A stretch of DNA of 47,150 bases from Triparma columacea (GCA_030267965.1 BRYA01000125.1:8564-55713), one strand, 5' to 3'. Positions 1-10,797 are shown, numbered from the stretch's first letter. The notes: generated by a model not told the origin, from the letters alone. Translations and numbers: made by a program.

Positions 1-94
1 GGGGGGGGGAGGGGGGATGGGGGTTGGGGGTTGGTGTTGGGTCGCGCAAACTTAACACACTCCTCCCCCTAATCTCGGCCAGCAGCTTGCTCAC

Positions 95-548
95 CTCGCA
101 GAGGAAGGTAAAACAAAACTCCCTAAGCTTGAAAGTGGAGACGTTGTTGTTGTCAGCAAGAACCTTCTGAGAGTCCGTTGTCGCAGACCTGCTCCTGTTG
201 ACATGCCTCTCATGGCGCTGAGGGGGAGGGGGGAGTGGGTGGGCGAAAAAGGAACTTTATTAGGAAGTGCATATATGTACTTGTTACTTGCCGGAAGTTC
301 TCTCAGGATTACAAAACAAATGGCAGACACACCTTCTTCGACCCTGCCGCAAGGCTGACGGCGGCAAACGTGGACAACTGTGCAATCTTCATCCTCGTTT
401 CTCCTGATTTCATTCTCTTCACAATCTGCCTTGAGGCCTTCTTCAGGTTCGGCTTGGTCTTTGGAGGTATAGGAAGGAAGGGATTATTACTAGACATCTC
501 GACACCTCTATCAGGACGTGGAGCGCTAGATAAGGAAGGGTGCCTCAT
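95..548 (-). CDS. Partial two-exon hypothetical protein at the left edge
   Basis: I do not recognise this gene. Exon 1 is 333-548, with possible start codons at 548 or 497; the second begins MSSNNPFLP. A GTGTGT donor follows GSKK. The intron ends in CCCCTCAG, and exon 2 (95-217) continues in phase 0 with RHERHVNRSRS and ends FCFTFLCE before a GTGAGC donor. The remaining exons would lie beyond position 1. The visible product is basic and Lys/Arg/Ser rich, with no signal peptide or membrane segment; KKASRQIVKRMK could be a nuclear-localisation-type stretch. Support comes only from frame continuity across a plausible intron. Bases 1-60 are G-rich simple sequence, which makes the edge unreliable. 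Confidence 0.35.
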
Positions 549-795
549 TCGGGGAGCAAGGGGGGGGGGCTAGGAATACAGGTGGTGAGGACTAATTAAT
601 GCAGTTCGGATGTTCGGATCCAGAGTTTTCCAGAAAAAAAATGGATGTTTCGCTGTTTTTGTCCCAACTTCAGCCAAAACAGTGTATCTAGATAGCTCTA
701 AAATAGCTCAGGGAGAGCATGAGCATGTCGCTTCTGAAAAGTGCTAAAGACTATGACACATTTCTTGCCCACATTCTTGAACATTGATTTTAGAG

Positions 796-1659
796 TTACA
801 GAAATTCCAGAATAACTCTCCACATAACTTTCGGGAGCCTCTTGCGTGCCTTAACTCCCTGAAGCGCGACCACTTTATCTCCGTCAAGGCGCTTCCGCTT
901 CAGCCTATCCGATCTCCTGGGCTGTTCCTCCAAGTCGTCATTCCAGGGTGCCTTGAGGCAGGACAGAACGGCGGCGCGTTCACGTATGCGGTGCCACCTA
1001 GAATGGAGGAGGTCCTCGACAGTCGACATATTTTGAGCGGCAGCGGCAGAGATTAGGGCAGTGCAGTTTGAGAAGCAGTGTGTACCGATAGAGACGGCGG
1101 GAGATAAACTGAGTCTCGTCAGGGCGGTGCATCCGTAGAAGGCGCGCAATCCAATCGACGTCACTGAGTACGGGATTGTGATAGCTGCGAGGGAGGAGCA
1201 TCCCCTGAAGGCGTAATCGCCAATCGTTGTCACTCCGTCCGGGATGGTGATGGCTGTGAGGGAGGAGCATCCCCAGAAGGCGAATTGACAAATTGTCGTC
1301 ACAGAGTCCGGGATTGTGATGACTGCGAGGGAGGAGCATCTCCAGAAGGCGTAACTGTCAATCATCGTTACTCTATCCGGGATGGTGATGGCCATGAGAG
1401 AGGAGCATCCCCTGAAGGCATCAATGCCAATCGACGTCACTCCATCCGGGATGGTGATGGCCGTGAGGGAGGAGCATTCTGCGAAGGCGTAACTGCCAAT
1501 CGACGTCACTCCGTCCGGGATTGTGATGGCTGCAAGGGAGGAGCATCCGCTGAAGGCGTACACGCCAATCGACGTCACTCCCTTTGCAAAAGTCACCTCT
1601 GTGAGCTCATGATCATTATAGAATCTCTCTATGCCAGAGTATACTGCTGATTTGGGCAT
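796..1659 (-). CDS. BspA-type leucine-rich repeat (LRR_5) protein
   Basis: A single-exon frame of 287 residues. Residues about 18-200 are eight tandem 23-residue units of the LRR_5/BspA type, pattern LxAITIPDGVTSIGxYAFxGCSS. This family folds as a right-handed solenoid and serves in protein-protein or surface recognition; the partner here cannot be read. After the repeats comes a charged tail with RRSDRLKRKR, a possible nuclear localisation signal, ending VILEFL. No signal peptide is visible, so this copy is probably intracellular despite the family's surface reputation. The repeats are very similar at DNA level (69-bp period), which suggests recent expansion or gene conversion. The start at 1659 directly precedes the first repeat and no better upstream ATG is evident. 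Confidence 0.8.
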   Translation of the reverse strand: MPKSAVYSGIERFYNDHELTEVTFAKGVTSIGVYAFSGCSSLAAITIPDGVTSIGSYAFAECSSLTAITIPDGVTSIGIDAFRGCSSLMAITIPDRVTMIDSYAFWRCSSLAVITIPDSVTTICQFAFWGCSSLTAITIPDGVTTIGDYAFRGCSSLAAITIPYSVTSIGLRAFYGCTALTRLSLSPAVSIGTHCFSNCTALISAAAAQNMSTVEDLLHSRWHRIRERAAVLSCLKAPWNDDLEEQPRRSDRLKRKRLDGDKVVALQGVKARKRLPKVMWRVILEFL

Positions 1660-3002
1660 TTTGGGAAGGATTTTGGAAGGATTTGGGAAGGATGATAGTA
1701 ATAGTACTGACAGCGCTCGAGTTAGGGTATGGCGTGAATGTTTAGATGGAGAGGAGGAGGTTGAAAGTTAGGGATTTGGGCGAAGTAGTTTTGTTGGGGA
1801 CCAAATTTGAGCTCAAACTACAATATGTTTGGATATGATGTAGGTAGTAGTATCGTCGTTTATATTGTGAAGAGTTTTGTTGGTTGTAAAGAGAGCTAAA
1901 GCCTATAATACAGCTTTCTTGGCAAAAAATAATGCCCAAATCACCTCAAATTCTCAAACTCCCTCAATTTTCCTCGATTTCCTCATTTTCCTCATTTTCT
2001 TCTATTATGTTATGAAAAAAAACCCCCTCGACAGCGTGCTCCTCTCGTATCGTTGCCACGCGGAGCAATAAAAAAAAACTGCTCAGTTTGGCTCCTCGCG
2101 TGCTAACAATTGGAATGGTATCGAAAGCGTATCCTCGGCGATCTCACAACATAATGCTGCCGATCTGATCTACATCTAAACGAGGAGCCTGTCTCGTCAT
2201 CGACAGTTGAAAGAAACATCTATCTTAAATAAGAAAGAATGGCATGACGACTATATACGAATTCTGTATAAGTACGGTCATAAATGAGAAAAGTCGATTT
2301 TTTGCTATATGTTTGCCTAAAACCTCCCCAAACAGGCCTTTGGTGGGTGGTTCAACAACCGGTGAGGGTAATTTTGGAGGAGAGTGCCGACCTTGGGCGT
2401 ACACGGGTGGTCCACGTCAACGTAACTAAGCGTTCTCAGCCACTACATGGACCGGGGGAACGGAGGGAGGGGAAGGAGGGGGCTAACAAGACCCCCCTGC
2501 CGACGGTGAGGGAAATATTGGAGGAGATGGCCAGACCTTGGGGTACACAAGGATCGACGTTAACGTAACTGCACGCTCTTAGACACTACGTGAACCCTGG
2601 TGGCTGGGGAGGGGAAGTGGGGGGGGTGAAAGCCAGTACGACAAGGCTGAGGAGCATGAGCGAGGGTGAGGGGGAGGCGCTTTACAGGGACTACGTGGTT
2701 AAGGAGAAGAGGGGACTCGTCTGGGGGGAGGGCGGGATCACAGTGGCCGCAGGACACGAGGGAGACGGGGTAAGGTGGAGATCCTGGAGGCTGTCAAGAG
2801 GGGGACGACGAGGCTGGGGAGGAAGTACGTAGGGGGCTGCAGCGACTACTTCGGGGCTGCAGCGACTGCTTCAAGGGCCTAGCGGGAGGAGGCCTAGACG
2901 GCGACGAAGGCGAAGGGCAAGTCGGCGACATACATTCATATGCACATATATATTGTTGCCCAAATGTACAAACTTTCTTTCTTCAAACAAAACTACTCTT
3001 TC
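1660..3002. other. Intergenic region, about 1.3 kb
   Basis: No convincing gene. The first 600 bases are AT-rich with short T and A tracts; 2340-2900 is GC-rich. Short open frames here (for example 2284-2568 and 2590-2832 on +) lack recognisable domains and have stops within repeated segments. It holds a degenerate 144-bp direct repeat (listed separately) and a short tandem duplication of GGCTGCAGCGACT near 2833-2873. Bases 1660-1700 contain a doubled AATCCTTCC-type motif (minus sense) just before the LRR gene. Confidence 0.5.
2361..2620 (+). repeat. Degenerate direct repeat, 144-bp spacing, possible coding remnant
   Basis: The stretch starting GGTGAGGGTAATTTTGGAGG at 2361 recurs as GGTGAGGGAAATATTGGAGG at 2505. 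Roughly 110 bases are alignable at about 75% by eye. The 144-bp offset is 48 codons. The first unit reads VRVILEESADLGRT...VNVTKRS in one frame; the second starts VREILEEMARPWG and then shifts frame and stops. This pattern fits a decayed coding repeat, but the parent gene is not identifiable. Confidence 0.4.
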
Positions 3003-3668
3003 TCAACCCCTATTCCTAAGTTTACTCCTAACCTCCCCCACCCCCGCGTTCCCCATGATGTCATCAACATATTTCCCCACATCCTGTTCCCATTTCCTCC
3101 CCGTCCCTCCCTGTACCGCCAGTACATACAGGTTCCCCCTGACCTCCCACGCCCTCGCTCTAACCCTCCTTGGTAATTCCCTCATTGCCGGTGTAAGAGC
3201 GTCGAAGGTAACGTCAACGTCTGTGTATTTCCCACCCCCATTATCAACGCCTTCAAAAACCTTCCCAACCTTGACGTTACCCACGCCCCCATTAGCACCG
3301 AACCTACCAAGGGGTGAGGTAACCATAGCCACAACGTCAGAAGCAACCTTACCCCCCCCACTGCCGCCACTCTTAGGAAGCTGTAGTAGGTACATCCCCT
3401 CACCGTTCTCACCCCTACACTCAACATCGTAGAACATCCCTTCCTTGAGTTTCCACGGGCTCTCAAACTGAACCACAACGTTAGGCGCCCTCGTCTCCGT
3501 TGTTGTTTCTCCATCTTCTAATTGTGAATCCTTCTTAACATTACTGCTTGGTTTAAGTTCTGCAGTAACAGTATAAACCACTCCCCCCCCACCGCCCTTA
3601 CCCTTAACACAGCTGAGAGTACCGTCGACGAGGTTTACGCCGGTGTAGGGACGGGAACGGGAGGACAT
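3003..3668 (-). CDS. Candidate PsbP-domain (thylakoid-lumen-type) protein, 5' end unresolved
   Basis: A 221-residue frame from the ATG at 3668. The same frame stays open upstream to 3794 without another ATG and reads SSSSSTNFDPVTYLDKST...FNGAYASPVGVGTM, so the true N-terminus is probably in an unlocated upstream exon; ACCAG near 3780 could be its acceptor. Residues about 80-215 resemble the PsbP fold: DVVAMVTSPLG, then a TDVDVTFDALTP segment, then RARAWEVRGNLYVLAVQGG followed by RKWEQDVGKYVDDIMG. PsbP-family proteins act in the plastid lumen at photosystem II or I. The expected plastid-targeting presequence was not found. A glycine-rich linker sits at about residues 24-30. The family call is by eye and tentative. 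Confidence 0.4.
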   Translation of the reverse strand: MSSRSRPYTGVNLVDGTLSCVKGKGGGGGVVYTVTAELKPSSNVKKDSQLEDGETTTETRAPNVVVQFESPWKLKEGMFYDVECRGENGEGMYLLQLPKSGGSGGGKVASDVVAMVTSPLGRFGANGGVGNVKVGKVFEGVDNGGGKYTDVDVTFDALTPAMRELPRRVRARAWEVRGNLYVLAVQGGTGRKWEQDVGKYVDDIMGNAGVGEVRSKLRNRG

Positions 3669-3794
3669 TGTACCGACACCTACGGGGGAGGCGTAGGCAC
3701 CATTGAAGGTATTTAAGGTTGACTTGTCTAGGTAGGTTACAGGATCAAAGTTTGTGGAGGAGGAGGAGGAGGAGGAGGATGCTGGTGAGGCGGC

Positions 3795-4536
3795 TTAGGG
3801 GAGTGAAAGGGAGAGGGTGAGGAGGGGTTAGTAGGGAAGGATGGAGGAGATGGATGGAGCCCTTTGAGTAGTTAACTCAACGCTGAGGACAGCAAAGGAT
3901 ACAACAAAGGACATTTAGGGTCAATTTCTACAAGGTAAACCGACGGAAGGGCATGAGAGCTACCCGCGCACAATCACCGCTGTCCTCTCGGCCGCAGCCA
4001 AGGCCAAATCTCCGTGATCATCCAGGTTCTCCAACAGCAGTGGAACCTACATGCTCAGCAAGGGCATCAAAGGTCTTCAACGCTGCCTTCAACGGATCCA
4101 TCGCCCCTCGCCTAACCAGGTGAGGGTAGTCACTAGCCTACTATGGCGTCCCAGTCGTTCTCCACAGTGGGAAAGAGATAAACACAACAAGCCGACTCGC
4201 CAGCTACTCCTGATGTTCTGTCAATTTACCTTCAGATGGGTTGGAATTACGGAATATTATACCACTTATTGTTAAACTTGTAAAGGAACGACGTGTAGAT
4301 AGGGGGGTGTAAGAGGATACCAACGTAGGGAGGAGGAGGAGGAAGGGAAGGTACATCAGGAGCCTTTTTTTGAGGAGAAGGAGGAAGAGGAGATGGGAGT
4401 TTCTGGATTGTTTCTAAAATTTGTCAAAAATGTTTTTAAGAAAGGAGTTGACTTCGTTCGGCGCCTCCGTGTTTGAATGATATGTGATTTTAGGGGTTAT
4501 TACTTCGTCTTGCCACCCCCCCCTTCTTGGTATTAA
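3795..4536. other. Intergenic region, about 740 bp
   Basis: Separates the convergently read PsbP-like frame start and the kinase gene's stop. No supported gene. A short open frame at 4051-4275 (+) has no recognisable features. The minus strand at 3914 begins a signal-like MSFVVSFAVLSVELTT, but none of its GT donors joins in phase with the PsbP-like frame. Purine-rich simple sequence occurs at 4310-4400. Confidence 0.45.
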
Positions 4537-7298
4537 TCATACACCTTTGGGCTTGTGGGATGCTTTCATAGCAGTAGCGTTGGTGAACATGCCGGTTTTG
4601 TTTTCGACCTTTGACATGTTCCACTGAGACAAATCATTGTTGAAAGAGGTCGCATTATAGAACATGCTCCACATATTCGAGCAGTTCGATGTGTTCCACG
4701 TAGAGAGATCACAGTTGAAAGCAGAGCAATCACCAAACATCCATTCCATATTCGTGCAGTTCGATGTGTTCCACGTAGAGAGATCAGCGTTGAAAGTCAA
4801 GCAATCATAGAACATGTGACTCATATTCGTGCAGTTCGATGTGTTCCAGGTAGAGATGTCTGAGTTGAAAGCCGAGCAATAAGCAAACATGTATGCCATA
4901 TCCGTGCAGTTCGATGTGTTCCACGTAGAGAGATCAGAGTTGAAAGCCGAGCAACGAAGAAACATGTACTGCATATTCGTGCAGTTCGATGTGTTCCAGG
5001 TAGAGATGTCTGAGTTGAAAGCCGAGCAATAAGCAAACATGTATGCCATATCCGTGCAGTTCGATGTGTTCCACGTAGAGAGATCAGAGTTGAAGGCCGA
5101 GCAACCTTTAAACATGTAGTACATATTCGTGACATTCGAAACGTCCCATCGACTCAGGTCCTCATTGAATTCCTCCGCTTCCATAAAAAGCTCATGAAAA
5201 CTCGTAACCTTCGACACGTCCCAGTCCTCAATCGGCCCGTACTTCTCCTTCGCCTTTTCCTTATCCTGCACCCACTCCTTCGCGGCTTCCTTCAGCTGGT
5301 CGTTGAACTTATTTTTCTTCCCAAAGAATGACCACCTCTTTTTCGTGGATTTTCTGTTCTTTGACTTCTCCTTCAGTCTCTTCTCCTCTTCCCCCTTCTT
5401 CCTTCTAATTTCCTCTGCCTTCCTCTTCTCCTCCTCCTCCTTTCTTTTTGCAAGAGCTGCCTCCTTGGCCTTCCTCTCCCTTTCCGCCTTCCTGAGTTTC
5501 TCAATTTCAGCCTTCTTCTCCTCGTCCATGTTTTCAAATGCCATGCAAATCTCAGCGAACGTCGGCCTGTCCTCTTTATCCTGCGCCCAAGCACTCTGCA
5601 TAAGCGCAATTAGCGCCGGGTTGGAGACTTTAGGAAGTGGCTCCGGCCTTGTCTTGTCAACAAGAATTTTCGTAAGTACTTGCATGTGTCCGAGTCCTGC
5701 CCACGGCCTCCTTCCCGTGAGTACCTCAAACATGATGACGCCGAAAGAGTACACGTCGGCCTTCTCCGTGAACGCGAAGATGCCGTCGCGGAGAATTTCG
5801 GGCGCACTCCACTGCGGCGTACCCTTGAACCCCCCAGAGGTCGCGAGACTCATCACCGTCGCGGTGTTCATTGTGACGTCGGACTTGGATAATCCAAAGT
5901 CGCTCACTTTCGCCCTCATGTCGGCTGTGAGCAGCACGTTGGGGGTCTGCGCTCCGAAATATGGGGGGGGGGGGTCGTTAGACGGGTGATAAGCCTCCGA
6001 GGTTCTCGCTTCGCTCCTCTCTTCTTGTACCCAATTCTCTTGTTTCCCCTCTCACTATACATCCCAATACTACTCACCTTCAAGTCCCTATGCTCAATAG
6101 GCGGATTCTGCTCGTACAGGTACTTCATGGCCTCGGCGATGTCCCGTAAAATTCTGATCTTCATCTTGATTGTAAGCGTCTTGTTAAGTTCTTCGTTGTC
6201 GAGCATATCACGGAGGTCGCCGTTCTCGATTAGTTCCATGAGCATGACGAGCTTTTTCGGGTCGCTCGTCGTACAGCCCCAGACTGAAATTTGCGGGGGG
6301 ATTAGAGTGTGAGGGTCAATAATGTGTCTCCAATTGGGCTCTGCTCTCGTCAAGTTTCACTGTTCCACACTTCTACATCTACTCACCGTGCACGATGTGT
6401 TTGCAGTGAAGCTTGGAGTTGATGGCAAGTTCCCTCTTGAACGTCTTGGTGATCTTCTCACGCTCCTCCATTGTTACTTGTGAGACATCCCAGACCTTCG
6501 CACAGTGCTCCTCGCCTTGGAACTCGACGACGAAAGCGGCTGCAGTACCTCCGCGAGCAAAGGGCTTGTCCGTCTTGTATGAGTATTGGTCTGGAGAAAT
6601 CTCTCCATCTTTGACGGCGAACTTTGCCGGGTGGTGGGTTGGGAGGTGCAGTGAGGGAGTGAACGCAAGAGTTAGCAAGCAAGAAGGGGGGAAATAAAGT
6701 AAGCGGGTTCGTACGTTTCTCACCTTGCGATCAAGAATAGCCTGCTGTCTACGCATGTGCTTCTCCCGCGCTGCTTGCTCTTCAGCGACGCGTTTCTTCA
6801 GCTTCTCGTTAGTGTGTATGTTGGAGGCGGTTGTGAGCGAATCCAGGGCTTCGAGCAGATCGTCACTGGCTGCCACGAGCTTCTTCGTGATGGTACTGCC
6901 GAAGACCATCTTGGTGACAAAATACGACTTCTGGGTCCCCTTGATGAGATTGGCGAGGACAAGGATGGCATACCTAATGTCCTCAAGAGCGAAGAAAACA
7001 ATCTTGTCTACTTCCCTCCCATTGTATGGCGCTATGACGCCCTCGACGCGTTTGATCAGCATGGAGGCTTTCCTCACTTCTTCATTGGTCGCAGATTTAC
7101 CCCCAAGGATGGATTCCAAGCTGTGAAAGGGGGCATTAGAAGAAGAAGAAGAGGAGGACATGTGATAGAGCGTAATGTCTAACTCCCACACCCGCAATAC
7201 ATGTAGCTTCTCTCAACATGTAGCTTCTCTCACCTTTCAACCACTTCGTGGATTTCCCCAAGGATCTCAAAGTCAACTCCATCGTTGATCACCGACAT
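4537..7298 (-). CDS. TKL-type protein kinase with MLKL-like helical N-terminus and DUF285 repeats
   Basis: Five exons: 7234-7298, 6724-7120, 6387-6621, 6078-6283, 4537-5946; phases match at all four introns, giving 770 residues. Residues about 20-125 form an all-helical region resembling the MLKL/HeLo four-helix N-terminal domain (helices around VDKIVFFALEDIRYAILVLANLI and SYFVTKMVFGSTITKKL). A brace-like coil (RVAEEQAAREKHMRRQQ) leads to a kinase domain at about 165-445. It has a G-rich loop ARGGTAAAF, catalytic K196 in CAKVW, HRDLK ending at 301, DFG 317-319 and SAPE near 351, so it looks catalytically intact and TKL-like. A Lys/Glu coiled coil follows, then about nine 25-residue DUF285/BspA-type repeats (FNSDLSTWNTSNCTDMxxMF). 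Likely a cytosolic signalling kinase; no transmembrane segment is seen. The ATG at 7298 is chosen because exon 1 joins in phase. Confidence 0.8.
4824..5105 (-). repeat. 150-bp tandem duplication inside the DUF285 array
   Basis: Bases 4824-4955 and 4974-5105 are the same except for one substitution (AAAGCCGA against AAGGCCGA near the end). The period is 150 bp, two 25-codon repeats. This duplicates the pair DMAYMFAYCSAFNSDIS...NSDLS within the kinase gene and indicates recent unequal exchange or conversion. Confidence 0.8.
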
Positions 7299-7896
7299 TT
7301 CACGTTTGGTGGGGGGTTTCTATCGCCAAGAGGACAGTAGTAGTATTATAGCGCGAAATCAATCAGTTTTAGCTGAATAGTTCACAGCAGATTGTTTTCA
7401 ACAACGAATTCTGCAACAGAATTAGCCCATGAGTCCATAGGCAAAAGTTTTCAGAGAAATAGGCAATTTTATAGGCAAAGGCAAATAGGCACCCGTTGGA
7501 ACCAATCAGATCGCCGGATTTGCGGATATATAGCCGTCAAATAAACTTTTTTAGCGAAGTTATAGCCAAAATTTTAGGCATTGCCATTGGGCCCAATGGG
7601 CTATGAGAAGCTCCAAGCTCCAAGCTCCAAGATGAAGTGAAACAAAGTGAAATCAGGTAGTGAGTAAAAGTTGGTTAAATAACAATGTACGGCAACTACT
7701 TTTGATACACTCCACCCCCACATGATAGCCCTCCCCCCCGCCTCGTGTTAGCTGAACCTCAATTGCCGATTTGACATATATCATAACATCGTGCCGCAAG
7801 CCATGTCAAGGATCTTAACTATTTACCCACCCCTCCTCTCATACACTCACCACGTAATCCTCCCCTCCTCTCCCACTACGTAGTCGCTCCCCATAA
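7299..7896. promoter_or_regulatory. Divergent intergenic region between the kinase and the acyltransferase genes
   Basis: About 600 bp between two start codons facing away from each other, so it should hold both promoters. It is AT-rich, with the word ATAGGCAA recurring around 7437-7490 and a tandem AGCTCCA repeat at about 7611-7632. A pyrimidine-rich stretch (CCCTCCTCTCCC) lies just before the + start codon. No clear TATA box at a convincing distance from either gene. Confidence 0.4.
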
Positions 7897-10797
7897 ATGG
7901 CAGGTCTACAGGCTTGTGTTGCTGAACTAACAGCCTTATCCACCCCAAAAGAAGACACCCTGATAGGAGCTTACAATGCAGCATCAGGTAAATTCGACCC
8001 TGCGTCATTCATGGCAACCCTAACCCAGTATTCTACCGGGAACACGTACTCTACTTCATCGTTCATTACAAACGCTGGCGTTCAAATGGGGTGAGAAAGG
8101 GGGACATTTATTTAGGACCAAGTTATTGGGACACTTTATTCAGATTATTAACGCGACACCCCCCACCTTTTCGCTCATGGCAGGAATTATGCAGCATGCG
8201 TAGACATGAACTACTTCACATTCGACTACTCCAAACTAAACTCAGCTGGTTTGACACCCAACTTCTGCTCCACCTTTGGTATTGGTGCAGTGTGCCTTCC
8301 CTCCGCTTGCAATCTGGTCAATGGTGGTTTCACATTCTCCGATTTAAACGCCGAGGTTTCAACTCTCCTAAAGCAGTACGACGGCTCAGCAAGTACGGAG
8401 GCTAGACAGGCGTTTGAGTTTTGTCAAACTTCCGAATTATTGTCAGGCTGCGCTAGCTTTAACAGCAAGTTCCAGGTGAGGAGTTACGACTCACGTGTAG
8501 GAGCAGGTAACTATCCTACCATCACCTCACCCCTCACCCCCCCCTGAAACCTTCATGGTAGTATTTCAAAACTCTATCGTCCTACCTTACCTTCTTCAAA
8601 ACGCTCCAGGGTGAATCGTCCACAAAATGCTGGCCCTCCTCCGGTCCCGATTTAACCTCCCCCAACGTACTCGTTACTCTATCCGTGTTTAGTTTCATTG
8701 CTGTTTTTGTTTTGTTCGCAACCATCTACACAGCACTCTCCCTTACCCCCGTTGATTACTTCTCTTCAAAGAAGTCTGATCAGGATGGTATATTATCCGC
8801 CCCTCTTTTGGACGTATCTGATAAGCGTGGTGCGTCAAACGTTTCATTGAACGATGATATTGAGGTGAGGATTATTTAACAAGAAACAAGACATCATATC
8901 GCACAACGATATATCAAACGCGACGATTAGGACGATCTAATAAAACACCCTCCACCTTTACCTCTCGGCAGGATGAAATACCGAGAATGGTGTCGAAACC
9001 TCCACCCGTAATTCAGTACTTTGACTTGTACACAAACACAGCTAACTTGTTCTCATTCACACGTCGTCCTGGACCATTTGGTTGCTTTGATTGTCTGAGA
9101 GCTATCTCTGCTTTGTGGGTTGTTTTAGGACACACTTTATTCTGGCAGTCCTTTTATGGACTTCAGGTAAGAGACAAGATGTGGAGATTAAGGGGCAGGC
9201 GAGGGGAGGGCGAATCTTAAGTAGGAGTTTGTGATGGTGCGCTTAAGATTTTGGAAGCGAGCCCGTCTTCACCAGGGCCAACAAATCTCACCTCTCCCCC
9301 CCAAACACACCCCCCTCCCCAACCCTCGTTTCTCTTTCGTCTACCAGCCGTACAAGATAACAACGGGCCCGGACAGCATGGACTCCACATTTTGGGGCCA
9401 GGTTTTGTTCACACAGAGCTTCACAATGGCAGTTGATACATTCTTTTTCCTCTCCGCCTTCTTAGCCGCCTATTTCCTCCTTAAGGATTGCACAAAGAAG
9501 CCCCACTACAACTTCTTCAGGTGCTGGTTCTCCAGGTTTACCAACCGCTGCCTCCGCATCTGGCCGGCGTTTGCAACAGCTCTCTTTGGATCCTGGTTCC
9601 TCATGCCTCTCCTTGCCGACGTTCCTGGGATGGACCCTAACATAAACGCTTCCTGCGGTGTAAACTACGGCTGGTTGGAGGCCCTGCTATTTACCAACAA
9701 CATTCTACCATGGGATAACCGTGGGAGCGGTAATTGCTTTGGGCACACGTGGTATTTGGCTTGTGATATGCAGCTTTATTTCATCCTACCTCCCATCGTT
9801 ATGCTGTATACGAGAGCGAGGGAGAGGGACCTAGAGAGGGAGAAGAGCTCTGGGCGCATCGTATTTTTTGTCTTTCTCGTGACAGCTGTGATTGGATCGT
9901 GCTGTTACTCCCTGGTTATGGCCTGGGATAGCGAGACAGGTCAGTGTAGTGTAGTGTAGTGTAAACGTTTTTTGCGACCCCCCCTTCCCCCCCCCAACTA
10001 ACCCTCTCCTCCCTCTCTCCAGGGTGGAGCTCCTTCATGAACGACGAGGTCCTATCCGGTGCTTACAACAAGGACTACTACGCGTTACCTTGGACCAGGT
10101 TCCCAGCGTACTACACAGGCGTATGCTGCGCGATCGCGTGGTTCGAGAAGGAGGTGAGAGGTCAGGGGGGGGGGGGGGGAATATACATTTATAAACACAC
10201 AGCGACCGCAACGACGAGGATGCGCATGCTCTTCACGCCCTCTTTTTTCTAACGCCGTCTTGTTTTTTGAAATATTTACCCCAGAACACCATGGCTGACT
10301 TCAAGCTGTCCTTCCACATGCGCAACCTCCTTGTCTTCATCGGTATAACGTTGGTGTTGGTTCCAATCTACGGTGGTTACTGGGGTAACAGGCATGCCCC
10401 TTGTTACCTTTACGATAGTTCCAACACAGACTGCGGTTCTGAAGTTTCCTCCTTCCTCCGTGCGTTCAAGGTTGCTTTCAACCGCCCAGCGTTCGTAGTT
10501 GGAGTAGCTACCCTTTCCATGGTCTGCTTCAACGGTCAGGGAGGTCTCGTTCAAGGCGTTATGGAGGCTAAGGTCTGGCTGCCTATCTCCCTTGTCTCTT
10601 ACGCGATCTACCTTATACACCCAGCGGTATTGACACTCAAGATGGCGTCGCAACCCTCCCAGTCGTATATTTCGTACTACCTGTACATACTTGAGTTCGC
10701 TGGGGTTTCCATGTTGGCCTTTGCGGCTGCCGTCGTGATTAACGTTTGCGTGGAACAACCCTTCGGCAAGCTGCAAAAGAAGTACGCGTGGAAGTAG
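7897..10797 (+). CDS. NRF-6-like acyltransferase-3 family membrane protein
   Basis: Seven exons: 7897-8090, 8184-8475, 8610-8864, 8972-9166, 9348-9939, 10023-10153, 10285-10797; all phases agree, giving 723 residues. The N-terminal part is a cysteine-containing NRF-type domain (MGNYAACVDMNYFTFDY, FCSTFGIGAVCLPSAC, SGCASFNSKF). A first membrane segment follows (VFSFIAVFVLFATIYTAL), then the acyltransferase-3 domain: GCFDCLRAISALWVVLGH with the family's characteristic histidine, AVDTFFFLSAFLAAYFL, GHTWYLACDMQLYFILP, and a C-terminal run of hydrophobic helices ending in a lysine-rich tail. Family members transfer acyl groups to membrane or surface substrates; the substrate here is unknown. A stop codon immediately precedes the chosen ATG and no signal peptide is seen, so an upstream exon is possible. 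The exon-5 donor is GTCAGT, unlike the usual GTGAG. Confidence 0.85.

Noticed and set aside
1..60. G-rich left edge as a second telomere
   Set aside because: It is irregular G-rich and TTGGGGG-like sequence without a hexamer register; more likely simple sequence at a contig edge.
2590..2832. 80-residue + strand frame and its neighbour 2284-2568
   Set aside because: They lie in the degenerate repeat, and their frames disagree between the two repeat copies.
4051..4275. Short + strand frame in the intergenic region
   Set aside because: No domain, no supportive splice partner, no composition unlike background.
5303..5989. 228-residue + strand frame opposite the kinase gene
   Set aside because: Phe/Ser-rich reverse of the Lys/Glu coil; the minus strand has a complete kinase signature.
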